DNA from: CBDAUN01 sp965200645
GTDB lineage: Bacteria; Pseudomonadota; Gammaproteobacteria; Arenicellales; JAJDZL01
Assembly (NCBI GenBank): GCA_965200645.1
Contig: CBDAUN010000003.1
Coordinates: forward strand, 1,674,001-1,738,000
Length of the DNA: 64,000 nucleotides
Direction: 5' to 3'
Positions 1 through 8,437 of the stretch are shown here, one piece after another. Numbering within the stretch: the first letter of the stretch is position 1; every line of letters starts with the position of its first letter. Below the pieces are notes generated by a model. That model was not told the DNA's origin. It did not search any database and saw only the letters and a list, made by a program, of their open reading frames with translations. A program made the translations under genes and the position numbers.

Positions 1-515
1 ATTTGATTGCCGGAATCGATTTGCCAGACACCGGTACAATTCAAGTTGCGGGTCGTGAGATTACCACGCTGGACGAACGACAGCGTACTTTGCTGAGAAG
101 AGAACAGATCGGCATAGTCTTTCAATTCTTCAATTTAATTTCCTCCCTGACCGTCGAAGAAAATTTAGCACTACCGCTTGAGCTGAATAAAAAACCAAAT
201 CGCTCCTCGCAGATTGCGGAGGCGCTGCAGCGAGTGGGACTCATGCATCGTGCCAGTAGTTATCCTGAATCACTTTCTGGCGGTGAGCAGCAACGTGTGG
301 CGGTTGCCAGGGCATTCGTACATCGCCCCAACCTGCTTCTCGCTGATGAGCCTACCGGAAATCTGGATGAAGAGAATTCTAGTCAGGTTTTGCAAGCACT
401 TGAAGATCTACGTGGCGAGTGCACAGTGATTGTTGTGACGCACAATATGGAGTTGGCAGGGAACTCAGACTGTTTGTGGAAGTTGCAGACAGGCGGTCTT
501 GAACTGCAACGTTAG
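1..515 (+). CDS. ABC transporter ATP-binding protein, 5' end cut by window edge (LolD/MacB/AttE-like)
   Basis: This is the nucleotide-binding subunit of an ABC transporter; it would hydrolyse ATP at the inner membrane to drive the permease encoded next. Visible, counted from the first in-window start-like codon, are the Q-loop (Q41), the signature LSGGEQQ (91–97), Walker B LLLADEP followed by TGNLD (111–121), and the H-loop histidine (H147). Walker A lies upstream of the window, so the gene is partial here and the TTG at base 3 is not its real start. The TGNLD sequence and short linker are typical of the LolD/MacB/FtsE-type family that pairs with FtsX-fold permeases. The permease gene starts two bases after this stop, so the two are surely one operon. 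The cargo is unknown. Confidence 0.93.
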   Translation, partial: LIAGIDLPDTGTIQVAGREITTLDERQRTLLRREQIGIVFQFFNLISSLTVEENLALPLELNKKPNRSSQIAEALQRVGLMHRASSYPESLSGGEQQRVAVARAFVHRPNLLLADEPTGNLDEENSSQVLQALEDLRGECTVIVVTHNMELAGNSDCLWKLQTGGLELQR

Positions 516-517
516 AC

Positions 518-3031
518 ATGAAAATAGTCTTGATTGCGTGGCTGCGTGAGATTGCACGTACGCCGATGCACTCGTTCCTGTCAGTGATAGGAGTTGCTCT
601 GGGTATAGCGGCAGTGATTGCCGTCGAAGTGGCCAACCACAGTGCGCGGGAGAGTTTCATTGCAGCCAGTGAGGTGATGACGGACAACGTGACTCACACC
701 ATAACAGGTGAGGTGACGGACGATCTATATAGGCAGATTCGGTTGCAGTTGAACCATCCCACTCAACCGATAGTTCAAGGTTCGGTGCGCATTACTCAAC
801 CGATGCAAGTGTCAGCAACTCTTTTCGGAATTGACCCGATCTCACGATTACAATTCGGTGATAGCTTAAATGTGATTGCACCGGACGCGGAAAATTCGAA
901 TCAATCGATTATGGAACCTTTTACCGCACTGGCAACCATTGAAACGGTAGAAGGGTTGGGACTTGAAGTGGGAGACTCTTTGGAAGTGCGGTTTGGAGAG
1001 CAATCGCATAAGCTTCGAATTGTCGGATTGCTTGAAGCCACTACAGCATTGGAAAAACAATCCCTTGGGTCGTTGTTTCTGACGGACATCGCTACGGCTC
1101 AAGCCGTTTTAGGCCTGCGCGGCAGATTGTCATCCATTCAGATGAAAATAACCGGCGATGAGAGTCAACTAGATGCCGTTGAAGCACTGTTGCCAGCAAC
1201 AAGTGTTTGGCTAGAGGGTAAATTGAATCGCAAGCGATCACTGCTTTCGGTCACTCAGGCGTTCCAGACTAATTTAACCGCATTAAGCATGCTGACTTTG
1301 CTGGTAGCAGTCTTTCTGATTTACAACACAACGACTTTTTTGGTTATGCGTAGGGAGCCTCGAATACGGGTTTTTCGAGCACTAGGTGTCACTCAAAGGG
1401 AAGTAGTTGGTTGCATAGCACTTGAAGCGATTCTTATTGGGATTATTGCCTCTGTAATTGGTTTTGCATTCGGGGTCTATTTGTCTAAGACTCTGCTTGC
1501 GTTAGTCGAACGATCCATCAACAATCTTTATTTTCCAATCACTGCTGAGGTTACATTGCTGTCACCCTCAGCCGTGACTGTGGCGATTTTTTTGGGAGTG
1601 TGCATCACATTACTTTCCGCAGTACCAGCAATGCGGGAGTCCATGAACATTAAATTTTCGTTCAGCACTACAGAGCCGTTGACAAGATCTTCAATAAGTA
1701 GCCGAAGACTAACATTACTGATAACGAGTGCTATCTGTTTACTAGTGGGAATTAGCGCCATGCAATTGAATTCTAGAAGCATAGGCTTTGGATTTGCGAG
1801 TATTTTTCTCATTATTTCAGGGCTCTTGTGTTTAGTACCCATTCTTTGCGAATTGTTGAGCCGTTACCTGCGCAAACTTGGTAAGAGTATTTTTGGAGTT
1901 AGAGGTGTTTTGGCGAGCCGTGCTTTCGTGATGACGGGCGGTCGAACACCAGTCGCAATCTGTGCATTGTGTTTGGCTGTATCGACTACTGTCGGTGTAG
2001 GGGCGATGATAGGAAGTTTTCGTGTTGCTGTAGACAATTGGCTGGGTGACCGTTTAACTGCTGACGTATATGTCACTTTTGAGGACCGTGGCGATCAATT
2101 GAGTGACAGAGAAATTGAAAAGTTTAAAAGCATACCTGGCGTGAATTCCGTAGGCGTAGCGAATTGGTCAAGGCTCAGTGGACCGAACGGTGAAAGTAGA
2201 GTATTCGCAGTCGATTATGGTGAAGCGTCGTTTTGGGGTTATCGATTTAAGGATCGAGTAGAGCAACAACTATGGGAGCGCTTCGAGACAGAAGGGGTCA
2301 TCGTAAGCGAGCCCTACTCTTGGCGCCACCAGGTCGGTGTTGGAGACTACTTAGAGTTTTGGCAAGAAGGCGCTAAAGTGAAGCTTCCTGTTTTGGGAAT
2401 TTACTACGATTACAGTTCGGATAGAGGAGTGGTGTCTATCCATCGCGATGTTTATATTTCGAATTTCGAGGACGAGAAAATCACGGCAGCTGCAATTTTT
2501 GCTGAAGAAAATATCGATCTGGTAGATTTAAAGAGGGAGGTTAACGAAAGCATCAGTTCGCCGGGAACCACTGTGTGGAGCGGTCGAGGATTGCATGATG
2601 CTTCAATGGAGATATTTGATCAAACTTTTGCCATTACCGCAGTTTTACGCAGTTTGGCAATTGTAGTAGCGTTTATTTCAGTTCTTTCAGTATTGGCTAT
2701 GATTCAAATCGATCGCGAAAATGAATTGCGAATTCAAAAAGCCGTTGGATTTAGTACCAGGCAAATTTGGGGATTGGCCAGCGCCGAGTCAGGCGTGATG
2801 GGTCTGCTTGCAGGACTGTTGGCACTACCGGTTGGGCTACTGATCACCTGGCTACTGATCTGGGTGATCAATCAACGGTCTTTTGGTTGGACAATGGAGT
2901 TGCAACTTGACTTGCCAATTTTATTAGATGCGATCGTGTTGTCAGTAGGAGCGGCTCTTTTGGCTAGTTTAGTACCGGCTTGGCGTTTGGCAAAGCGCGC
3001 TTCAGCTAAAAATTCTTTAGTGGTGCGATAG
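518..3031 (+). CDS. FtsX-like ABC transporter permease (AttF/AttG or YbbP-like, 837 aa)
   Basis: A large inner-membrane permease of the FtsX/MacB superfamily, which moves lipids, lipoproteins or peptides from the membrane rather than importing solutes. About ten hydrophobic segments are seen: one N-terminal (about 23–42), three around 252–372, three around 395–503 and three around 709–828, with two large extracytoplasmic regions between. This is the fused double-FtsX layout. The gene begins two bases after the ATPase and ends directly against the lipocalin-like gene (the next TTG follows the TAG immediately), so three genes form a tight operon. The same order (ATPase, FtsX permease, CrtC-like secreted protein) is known from attEFGH-type loci. 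The substrate cannot be read from sequence. Confidence 0.9.
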   Translation: MKIVLIAWLREIARTPMHSFLSVIGVALGIAAVIAVEVANHSARESFIAASEVMTDNVTHTITGEVTDDLYRQIRLQLNHPTQPIVQGSVRITQPMQVSATLFGIDPISRLQFGDSLNVIAPDAENSNQSIMEPFTALATIETVEGLGLEVGDSLEVRFGEQSHKLRIVGLLEATTALEKQSLGSLFLTDIATAQAVLGLRGRLSSIQMKITGDESQLDAVEALLPATSVWLEGKLNRKRSLLSVTQAFQTNLTALSMLTLLVAVFLIYNTTTFLVMRREPRIRVFRALGVTQREVVGCIALEAILIGIIASVIGFAFGVYLSKTLLALVERSINNLYFPITAEVTLLSPSAVTVAIFLGVCITLLSAVPAMRESMNIKFSFSTTEPLTRSSISSRRLTLLITSAICLLVGISAMQLNSRSIGFGFASIFLIISGLLCLVPILCELLSRYLRKLGKSIFGVRGVLASRAFVMTGGRTPVAICALCLAVSTTVGVGAMIGSFRVAVDNWLGDRLTADVYVTFEDRGDQLSDREIEKFKSIPGVNSVGVANWSRLSGPNGESRVFAVDYGEASFWGYRFKDRVEQQLWERFETEGVIVSEPYSWRHQVGVGDYLEFWQEGAKVKLPVLGIYYDYSSDRGVVSIHRDVYISNFEDEKITAAAIFAEENIDLVDLKREVNESISSPGTTVWSGRGLHDASMEIFDQTFAITAVLRSLAIVVAFISVLSVLAMIQIDRENELRIQKAVGFSTRQIWGLASAESGVMGLLAGLLALPVGLLITWLLIWVINQRSFGWTMELQLDLPILLDAIVLSVGAALLASLVPAWRLAKRASAKNSLVVR

Positions 3032-4201
3032 TTGGCCGTGGTCAATCGAAAGTCGCTGGTACTGGTAGGTGGTTTTGCCACTGCTTTGGTATTGATTTGG
3101 TTAATTAACAATGATTTAAATCATCTTCCAGACCGGGTGGTAGAGTCACTGGCACTTGACGGTTTGTTTCGAGGAGAATTGGCAGGACACCAATTTACTC
3201 AAGCAACTGAAGTTAGAAAGATTGAGTTTCCTGAAGACCATGGACCGCATTTCGAATTTCAAACCGAATGGTGGTACTTTACGGGCAACTTAACTTCAAC
3301 AGACAACCAGCAATTTGGCTTTCAATTCACAATCTTTCGGCGTGCAATGTCCGCTAGTCAGGTTGAAGTGGACTCTGATTGGTCCGGTAATCAAATCTAC
3401 TTGAGTCATATCGCCATCACAGACATCGGTCGGAACGAATTTCTTATCGACGAAGTCTATAGCCGTGATGCCTTGGAGTTAGCTGGTGCTACAGCGCAAC
3501 CATTTGCTATTTGGGTTGAGAATTGGACCGTAAAGGCGGCGTCAGGGCGTTGTGAGGGGTGTTTAGACCTTCATATAAAAGCAGATTCTGACTCGTTTTC
3601 CATGGACCTTCAACTCAACAGTAAAAAACCAGCAGTCTTGCAAGGTGACCGGGGGTTGAGTCATAAAGGCAGTTTGCCAGGCAATGCCTCGTATTACTAT
3701 TCACTGACTCACTTGGAGACTAGCGGTTCCATCACAGTTTACGGACAGAGTTCAGACGTAGTCGGATTGAGTTGGATGGACCATGAGTGGTTTACCTCTT
3801 TATTTGAGGAGGAAGTAGACGGTTGGGATTGGTTTGCTCTACAGCTGGACGACCGCAGGGAGTTGACACTATTTCAAGTTAGACAGGGTAATAACTCTGA
3901 TGAGTTCTTTAAGTACGGTGTGTTGATCGATGCGCAAGGTAATTCGCAAAAACTTGCTCCAGAGAAAATTCTGTTGAAACAGGTTAGATTCTGGCAAAGT
4001 GCGGAAAGTGAGGCACGCTATCCCGTAGGCTGGGGAATTGAAATTCCAGAACTCGGTATGGAGTTAATCATCGAAGCCGCTGTCGATCATCAAGAACGCA
4101 TCGATTCGTTTCGCTATTGGGAAGGTGCAGTAATCATTAACGGATCGGATGGTGCAAATCCCGTTTCCGGAAAAGGATATTTAGAGATGACGGGGTATTA
4201 A
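3032..4201 (+). CDS. AttH/CrtC-like lipocalin-domain protein (COG5621-type 'predicted secreted hydrolase')
   Basis: A 389-residue protein with one N-terminal hydrophobic segment (about 9–25, no lipobox, so a signal peptide or membrane anchor) followed by the CrtC/AttH-type double lipocalin fold. The diagnostic motif TEWWYFTG lies at 78–85, after an FPEDHGPH stretch, and a second family motif, WMDHEWF, is in the middle of the protein. Some relatives are annotated as carotenoid 1,2-hydratases, but no carotenoid genes are nearby. The AttH-like branch linked to an FtsX-type ABC transporter fits better. It probably binds or processes a hydrophobic molecule at the outer face of the inner membrane, handed over by the transporter; this is inference. 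The start is TTG directly after the permease stop. Confidence 0.85.
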   Translation: MAVVNRKSLVLVGGFATALVLIWLINNDLNHLPDRVVESLALDGLFRGELAGHQFTQATEVRKIEFPEDHGPHFEFQTEWWYFTGNLTSTDNQQFGFQFTIFRRAMSASQVEVDSDWSGNQIYLSHIAITDIGRNEFLIDEVYSRDALELAGATAQPFAIWVENWTVKAASGRCEGCLDLHIKADSDSFSMDLQLNSKKPAVLQGDRGLSHKGSLPGNASYYYSLTHLETSGSITVYGQSSDVVGLSWMDHEWFTSLFEEEVDGWDWFALQLDDRRELTLFQVRQGNNSDEFFKYGVLIDAQGNSQKLAPEKILLKQVRFWQSAESEARYPVGWGIEIPELGMELIIEAAVDHQERIDSFRYWEGAVIINGSDGANPVSGKGYLEMTGY

Positions 4202-4203
4202 TC

Positions 4204-4815
4204 TTGGTTAATAAACCCTCCAGACAAAACTCCTGCAAGGCACTGATTTGTGGGTTCGGTTTGTGGTCTGAAGCGTATCGCCCAACTATCCAAATTAACC
4301 AAGACAGCAGTGAAGTTTTGGAAGATTCTGCCGTCGGTGCAACTGTCAGGTGCCTGGCTGCTGCAGGAATTGAAGACTTCATTTTGGCCGCAACACCGGA
4401 ATGTCTGTCAAACTTTCAATCCGTGCTGGATGACGGAGGTCGTTACGGTGTTAAGATTTCATACCTGCTAATGAACGATGGTGAAGAACTGATTTCAGCA
4501 CTGAGCATAGCGGGTGAGTTCATTGCACAGTCATCGGTTGTGATCGCTGCTGCCGGATTTCACGAATTTGGATACGAATTCAAAGACATGCTTCAACGGG
4601 CGATAAAGAGTAATCCAGGCGCAACGATAATGTCAAAAACCTCTTGTTTTGATCTTGGGGAGTGTTTGTCGAGCAGTCTAATTATTGCAGACCGTCGCTC
4701 GCATCAATTTGCACGCAACACGCTTAGTGAAGTTGGTAATTGCGCTGGTTCGGCGGAACTACTAAGCGAGTACCAGTCAATTGGTGCATTTAAAACTTTG
4801 GTGGTCGAGAACTAA
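4204..4815 (+). CDS. RfbA-like nucleotidyltransferase-fold protein lacking catalytic motifs (pseudoenzyme or relic)
   Basis: A 203-residue protein that aligns by eye with the first part of glucose-1-phosphate thymidylyltransferase (RfbA). Matching blocks are AAGIEDFILAATPE, FQSVLDDGGRYGVKISY, AGEFIAQSSVVI and LQRAIKSNPGATI, in the RfbA order and spacing. The residues that make RfbA an enzyme are gone: the GGxGTRL loop is replaced by GFGLWSE, the following K/Q-rich signature is lost, the metal-binding GDN is AAG, and the C-terminal sugar-binding half is absent (RfbA is about 290 aa). The reading frame is nevertheless intact. It starts with TTG two bases after the AttH-like gene, so it is cotranscribed. 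Either a pseudoenzyme with a regulatory or structural role or a decaying gene; I cannot tell which. Confidence 0.7.
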   Translation: MVNKPSRQNSCKALICGFGLWSEAYRPTIQINQDSSEVLEDSAVGATVRCLAAAGIEDFILAATPECLSNFQSVLDDGGRYGVKISYLLMNDGEELISALSIAGEFIAQSSVVIAAAGFHEFGYEFKDMLQRAIKSNPGATIMSKTSCFDLGECLSSSLIIADRRSHQFARNTLSEVGNCAGSAELLSEYQSIGAFKTLVVEN

Positions 4816-5155
4816 GGGGGGGCTTTGTGTAATGCTGTTCTAACTTATGGAAAACTCGAACTGGTTGGGTTCAACCAATTCTACGGTTTGACCCGAAAAA
4901 CCACTGGCACGTCTTATGAATACGATGCTTCGGTACAAAATTACCTTTTTAAGCGTCTGATTGTAACCAAATCCGCCAGTAACAACCCCTTTTTCTAATC
5001 GCTCAGAGTTACCGTTTAAAGGAATGAACTTAGCTCAAACCGTACACGTACTAGCAAAAATAGTGAGGGATAAGTTTCAATCTAAGTAATTTATGTGAAC
5101 TATATTATGAGAGGTAACTCACAGAAACTTACCTTTTTCGAGAGGGTTAAACTAA
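4816..5155. other. Intergenic region without a recognised gene
   Basis: About 340 bases between the RfbA-like gene and the ParB-like gene. An open frame continues in phase after the RfbA-like stop to a TAA near 4998 (about 57 codons, possible TTG start at 4825), but its translation resembles nothing I know. A TATATT sequence at 5101–5106 could be a −10 element for the next gene, but no convincing −35 is seen. No terminator hairpin was found. Confidence 0.4.
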
Positions 5156-6181
5156 ATGAACAAGGAAGTCGAATTTATCAATGTAAATAAAATCAAGTAC
5201 GACACCGATAATCCAAAAATCAAGAAAGCATTAGAGAAGGTAGGTGGAGATTTGAATCCTGAAAAGATTCATTTCGCACTACAGGCGGCTAAGAATGACA
5301 ATCAGGCGGCTTCATACGAAAGGCTCCGAGATTCCATTAGAGCCAGCAATGGAATAGTCGTACCTATCATTGTGGTCAAAGACGCCTCAGGATTCGTTTG
5401 TATAGACGGAAATACTCGACTTTCGATTTATCAACATTTTTTAAAGGAAGGGGTGCGAGGTGACTGGTCAGTGATCAAGGCGACGATTTTAGATCACCCC
5501 AGCCAAAAGGAAATTGAAACGATCCGTGTAGCTGCCCACCTAGTCGGCGCACGAGCGTGGCCTGCATACGAAAAGGCGAGATATCTTCACTATTTGCGTA
5601 ACACGAAATTCCTAGAATATGCAGAAATTATCGCGATATGTGGTGGCAATAAGACTCAAATTGAGCGCCAAATCGCTGCTTATGAAGATATGAATGAGTT
5701 TTATAGAAATAGGGTCGATGACGCAGCATTTCGTATAGACAGATTTAGCGGTTTCGTTGAGCTGCAAAGACCTAACATCAAGAAGTCAATTTTTGATGCT
5801 GGTTTGGACTTGAAAGATTTTGGAGAGTGGATTCGAGACGGGAAGATATATCGATTGGCGACTGTTCGGAATCTCCCGACAGTATTAAAGGATGATGAGG
5901 CAAGGAAGATTTTTCTTAACGGAGGTTCGCAGTCAATCGAAGAAGCTTTGAAATTCCTTGACCAAAACAAATCAACAAGTGAACGTGATGCAAAGGTACC
6001 ACTAGATGAGGCGAGTATAGGTCAAATTTCCAATGTGCTTACAGCACGAATCAGAGAATTGCCATTTTACAAAATTCAAGACTACAAAAGCCGTTTCGAC
6101 GAAAGAGTTGTAAACGAATTAGTTGCACTTGAAAATCTAGCGGACGAGTTGCAAGTTTTATTACGCTACGTCTCAGAGTGA
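5156..6181 (+). CDS. ParB-like nuclease-fold protein, solitary
   Basis: A 341-residue protein with a ParB/sulfiredoxin-type N-terminal domain: an N-terminal strand 'VEFINVNKIKYD', a middle region LRDSIRASNGIVVPIIV, and the key box IDGNTRLSIYQHF (from residue 83), which corresponds to the ParB/Srx motif that binds nucleotide. The rest (about 120–341) is helical and not recognised. It is not a chromosomal ParB: there is no parA next to it and no clear helix-turn-helix ParB core of the usual spacing. Stand-alone members of this fold are common in mobile and defence-related gene sets, often with methyltransferases or nucleases, but neither flank here encodes one. The ATG start has a GAGAGG Shine–Dalgarno about ten bases upstream. 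Codon use looks more A-rich than its neighbours, suggesting an acquired gene. Confidence 0.65.
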   Translation: MNKEVEFINVNKIKYDTDNPKIKKALEKVGGDLNPEKIHFALQAAKNDNQAASYERLRDSIRASNGIVVPIIVVKDASGFVCIDGNTRLSIYQHFLKEGVRGDWSVIKATILDHPSQKEIETIRVAAHLVGARAWPAYEKARYLHYLRNTKFLEYAEIIAICGGNKTQIERQIAAYEDMNEFYRNRVDDAAFRIDRFSGFVELQRPNIKKSIFDAGLDLKDFGEWIRDGKIYRLATVRNLPTVLKDDEARKIFLNGGSQSIEEALKFLDQNKSTSERDAKVPLDEASIGQISNVLTARIRELPFYKIQDYKSRFDERVVNELVALENLADELQVLLRYVSE

Positions 6182-6426
6182 TCAGTATCGAGGCCTAGTT
6201 CTTCATGTCGAAGTCGAGTCAAAAACAACCACACTACTACAACCATTTAGGTTGAAAAACGATGCTTTTGATCCGGAACAACTTGATGAAATGGGAGCAA
6301 AATTGGGATGTTTCTACATAAACGGCCGAAATTGTAAATCTGATAGTATCAATCAATTTAAAGTATCTACAAGAACATATTTTCTGTCTTAACTCGATTT
6401 CACTCTCGCACGAATCTGCAAATCGT

Positions 6427-7218
6427 TCAAGAGTTAAATTGGACAAGTCCGAAATGCATATTCTGATTGTCTGTAGCAACACCATAGTCGCCTATAGAGG
6501 GTTCATTTACGGGACCAAATATCACGCTGCCCCCAAGCTGTAAGCACTTATCCAAAGTCGCACTTAAGTCACTCACACAAAAATAGACCAGCCAGTGATT
6601 TTTTCCATTGGTTGGAGAGGCGTCGGTTTGCATACCTGCAATCGGCTTGTCATTTAGCTTAAACATCCAATATTCGACTCCTTCTTTGGGCGTCCTATGA
6701 GCACTCCATCCATGGACAGCTTCGTAGAACTGGATTGCTTCGCCAGGGTTATCAGTTATTAATTCAAACCAAGCGATTGACTCGGGCACTCTCATCAAGT
6801 TCGGACCGTAGTTGTTATATGATTGCCACAGAATCATGCTGTTGCAAAGACTGTCTTGGCATATCGCCATACGGCCGGCATTCATTACGTCCATTTGAGG
6901 CACAGTCAACAGACCACCGGCATCAAGCACCCGCTCGACTGATTGATCTACATTTTCCACAAGCACATGTGCGTGCCACGCACTTGCGTTGTTTTCGGAT
7001 TTGCCACCCCAATGGGGTGCAATACCTGCAACTGCATGAAGTTGCTCTTCGTCAGACTTTCGAAACGCCATGGAGTAAACTCTCAGTCCCTCAGAATACC
7101 GGTCCTGGTAGCTCCAGCCGAACAGTTCGGTATAGAAGGTCTTTGCCTGGTCGACATCAGCGACAGAAATATCCGCCCATCTAGGTTCATTGTGTTCAAT
7201 TTGTGGCATTTTGCTCAT
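6427..7218 (-). CDS. VOC (glyoxalase/bleomycin-resistance fold) family protein, two domains
   Basis: A 263-residue protein made of two vicinal-oxygen-chelate modules, about 1–125 and 135–263. Each starts with the typical strand–helix pattern: 'WADISVADVDQAKTFYTELFGW' in the first and 'AWFELITDNPGEAIQFYEAVHGW' in the second. This two-module layout matches the Cfp30B/hydroxylase-like VOC proteins, for which a substrate is rarely known. Such proteins bind a metal and a small ligand in the cytosol. It stands alone, with flanking non-coding stretches on both sides and a convergent ParB-like gene, so context gives no functional clue. The ATG start is supported by the family-conserved N-terminus close to it. 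Confidence 0.85.
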   Translation of the reverse strand: MSKMPQIEHNEPRWADISVADVDQAKTFYTELFGWSYQDRYSEGLRVYSMAFRKSDEEQLHAVAGIAPHWGGKSENNASAWHAHVLVENVDQSVERVLDAGGLLTVPQMDVMNAGRMAICQDSLCNSMILWQSYNNYGPNLMRVPESIAWFELITDNPGEAIQFYEAVHGWSAHRTPKEGVEYWMFKLNDKPIAGMQTDASPTNGKNHWLVYFCVSDLSATLDKCLQLGGSVIFGPVNEPSIGDYGVATDNQNMHFGLVQFNS

Positions 7219-7341
7219 CTCATCATCTCAATGTTTATACATAGTGGGGGCAATAAATTCATTAAGAAAGCAATGGCGGTCGTCAAGTCCACGGACACTT
7301 CAAACAGTTCTGGATCTTAATTGAGCGAAACCGCTAATCAA
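7219..7341. other. Non-coding stretch, start of the 7219–7683 gap
   Basis: Leader of the VOC gene on the minus strand. No RNA gene or hairpin terminator is seen. The rest of the gap holds the small ORF described next and, at 7551–7683, only a short chance frame. Confidence 0.4.
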
Positions 7342-7470
7342 TTATCCGAGTTTCTGTAATAATTCCTTTCTCATCTTGTCACTTTTCGACTGAATTTCAC
7401 GAATCAGGGCTGGATAATTCACGCGTTTTGGCAGATTTGGACCGTATTTGCCTGTCACTTCGCTGCGCAT
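7342..7470 (-). CDS. Small hypothetical ORF (42 aa), possibly the 3' part of a broken small gene
   Basis: The minus strand encodes a 42-residue basic, polar peptide from an ATG (MRSEVTGKYGPNLPKRVN…), with a helical, Lys/Glu-rich C-terminus. The same frame stays open upstream of this ATG for 11 more codons (GIRITENKIAK), then meets a TAA. Before that TAA lies an in-frame ATG with six codons (7522–7524). So it may be a slightly longer gene broken by one nonsense codon, or a short gene using a non-ATG start after an AAGGA sequence. The composition looks protein-like rather than random, but I do not recognise it. Confidence 0.3.
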   Translation of the reverse strand: MRSEVTGKYGPNLPKRVNYPALIREIQSKSDKMRKELLQKLG

Positions 7471-7683
7471 TTTGGCGATTTTATTTTCAGTAATTCTGAT
7501 TCCTTAAATATTTTGCGTGTTCATTCTAATTCCTTCGAAACCTTCGTCATAGGCTCTTTCCTCTGTGCACATGTCTGCGATTCGCAGAAGCATCAAACTC
7601 TTGAATTGTTATTTGCCAAGTGCTTTCGGTAGCAAAACTTCATCACCTGGGGGTTACATCACAGAGCGACCGGAAGCCAAAAA

Positions 7684-8430
7684 TTACTTTGGTATGTAAC
7701 TCCCCTGACATTGGTGGTTACAGAAAAATTCTAGTCCGATAAAGGCCAAGTCGGGAAAGTGTTGAAGTTCTAGTCGGGAATTAGCAGACAGCAATGTTGC
7801 TTCTCCACCTGTCAGTAATACACCAGCATTCTCGCCGACTATCTTACGATAACGTGATACAAGTTCGTCAACCCCAGCAGCCGTGGCAACTATAGTTCCG
7901 CTAATTGCTTCGGATGTGGTTCGAGCCGGCATTGTAATTTCATCACGGGGTGGTTCTGAAATTCCCCTAGCATTGATTGAAAGCGTACTTTGTGCCAAAG
8001 AAAACCCCGGAATGATTGATCCACCGATAAAGTGACCTTGGTCATTCAAGGCATCAACTGTAATCGCTGTGCCACAGTCTACAACAATGGCAGGCAGTTC
8101 TCCCAATTGACGTGCGCCAATCAAACAAACCCACCGGTCTGCTCCTAGTTGGCGATAATCTAGGTATCCATTGGTAACGCCGTGGGCCTGCTGCTCAGAC
8201 TTTACGAAATTCGGCAAAATTCCCCAATTCTCGCTGGTCCAGTCCGTGATAATCTTATCCACCTCGTTGCCGGCAACATTGACCAAACAGACGCAGTCAA
8301 CTTTTTGTAGGTCTCGCCAGTAGTTATTGAGACTTTGGCAAAGCGTTTCGGGATTAGACAAAAACCCCCCTGCCTGTGACCCACATCGCCACTTTAGATT
8401 TCTGTTGCCAATGTCTACAAGTAAGTGCAT
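7684..8430 (-). CDS. coaX: Type III pantothenate kinase
   Basis: Catalyses ATP-dependent phosphorylation of pantothenate, the first committed step of coenzyme A synthesis, in the cytosol. It is the ASKHA-fold type III enzyme: the phosphate-binding motif DIGNRN at 6–11 (usual form DxGNT), GADRW at 96–100, and DCGTA at 118–122 with ITVD after it, then GGSIIPG. At 248 residues it has normal length. Unlike many genomes, birA is not next to it; instead it lies eight bases downstream of the AEC transporter gene on the same strand, so the two probably share a transcript. The ATG start fits the conserved N-terminus. Confidence 0.93.
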   Translation of the reverse strand: MHLLVDIGNRNLKWRCGSQAGGFLSNPETLCQSLNNYWRDLQKVDCVCLVNVAGNEVDKIITDWTSENWGILPNFVKSEQQAHGVTNGYLDYRQLGADRWVCLIGARQLGELPAIVVDCGTAITVDALNDQGHFIGGSIIPGFSLAQSTLSINARGISEPPRDEITMPARTTSEAISGTIVATAAGVDELVSRYRKIVGENAGVLLTGGEATLLSANSRLELQHFPDLAFIGLEFFCNHQCQGSYIPK

Positions 8431-8437
8431 ATTCCTT

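Noticed and set aside
379..687. 102-codon minus-strand frame across the ABC ATPase/permease junction
   Set aside because: Antisense to two clearly coding genes and without any family resemblance.
6237..6485. 82-codon minus-strand frame beside the VOC gene
   Set aside because: Overlaps the VOC stop region in another frame, low complexity, no recognisable domain; probably non-coding.
6735..7184. 149-codon plus-strand frame within the VOC gene
   Set aside because: Antisense shadow of a well-supported gene; its translation has no family features.
7558..7701. 43-codon plus-strand frame starting at the ATG near 7571
   Set aside because: Short, no ribosome-binding site, no family resemblance, overlaps the coaX 3' end.
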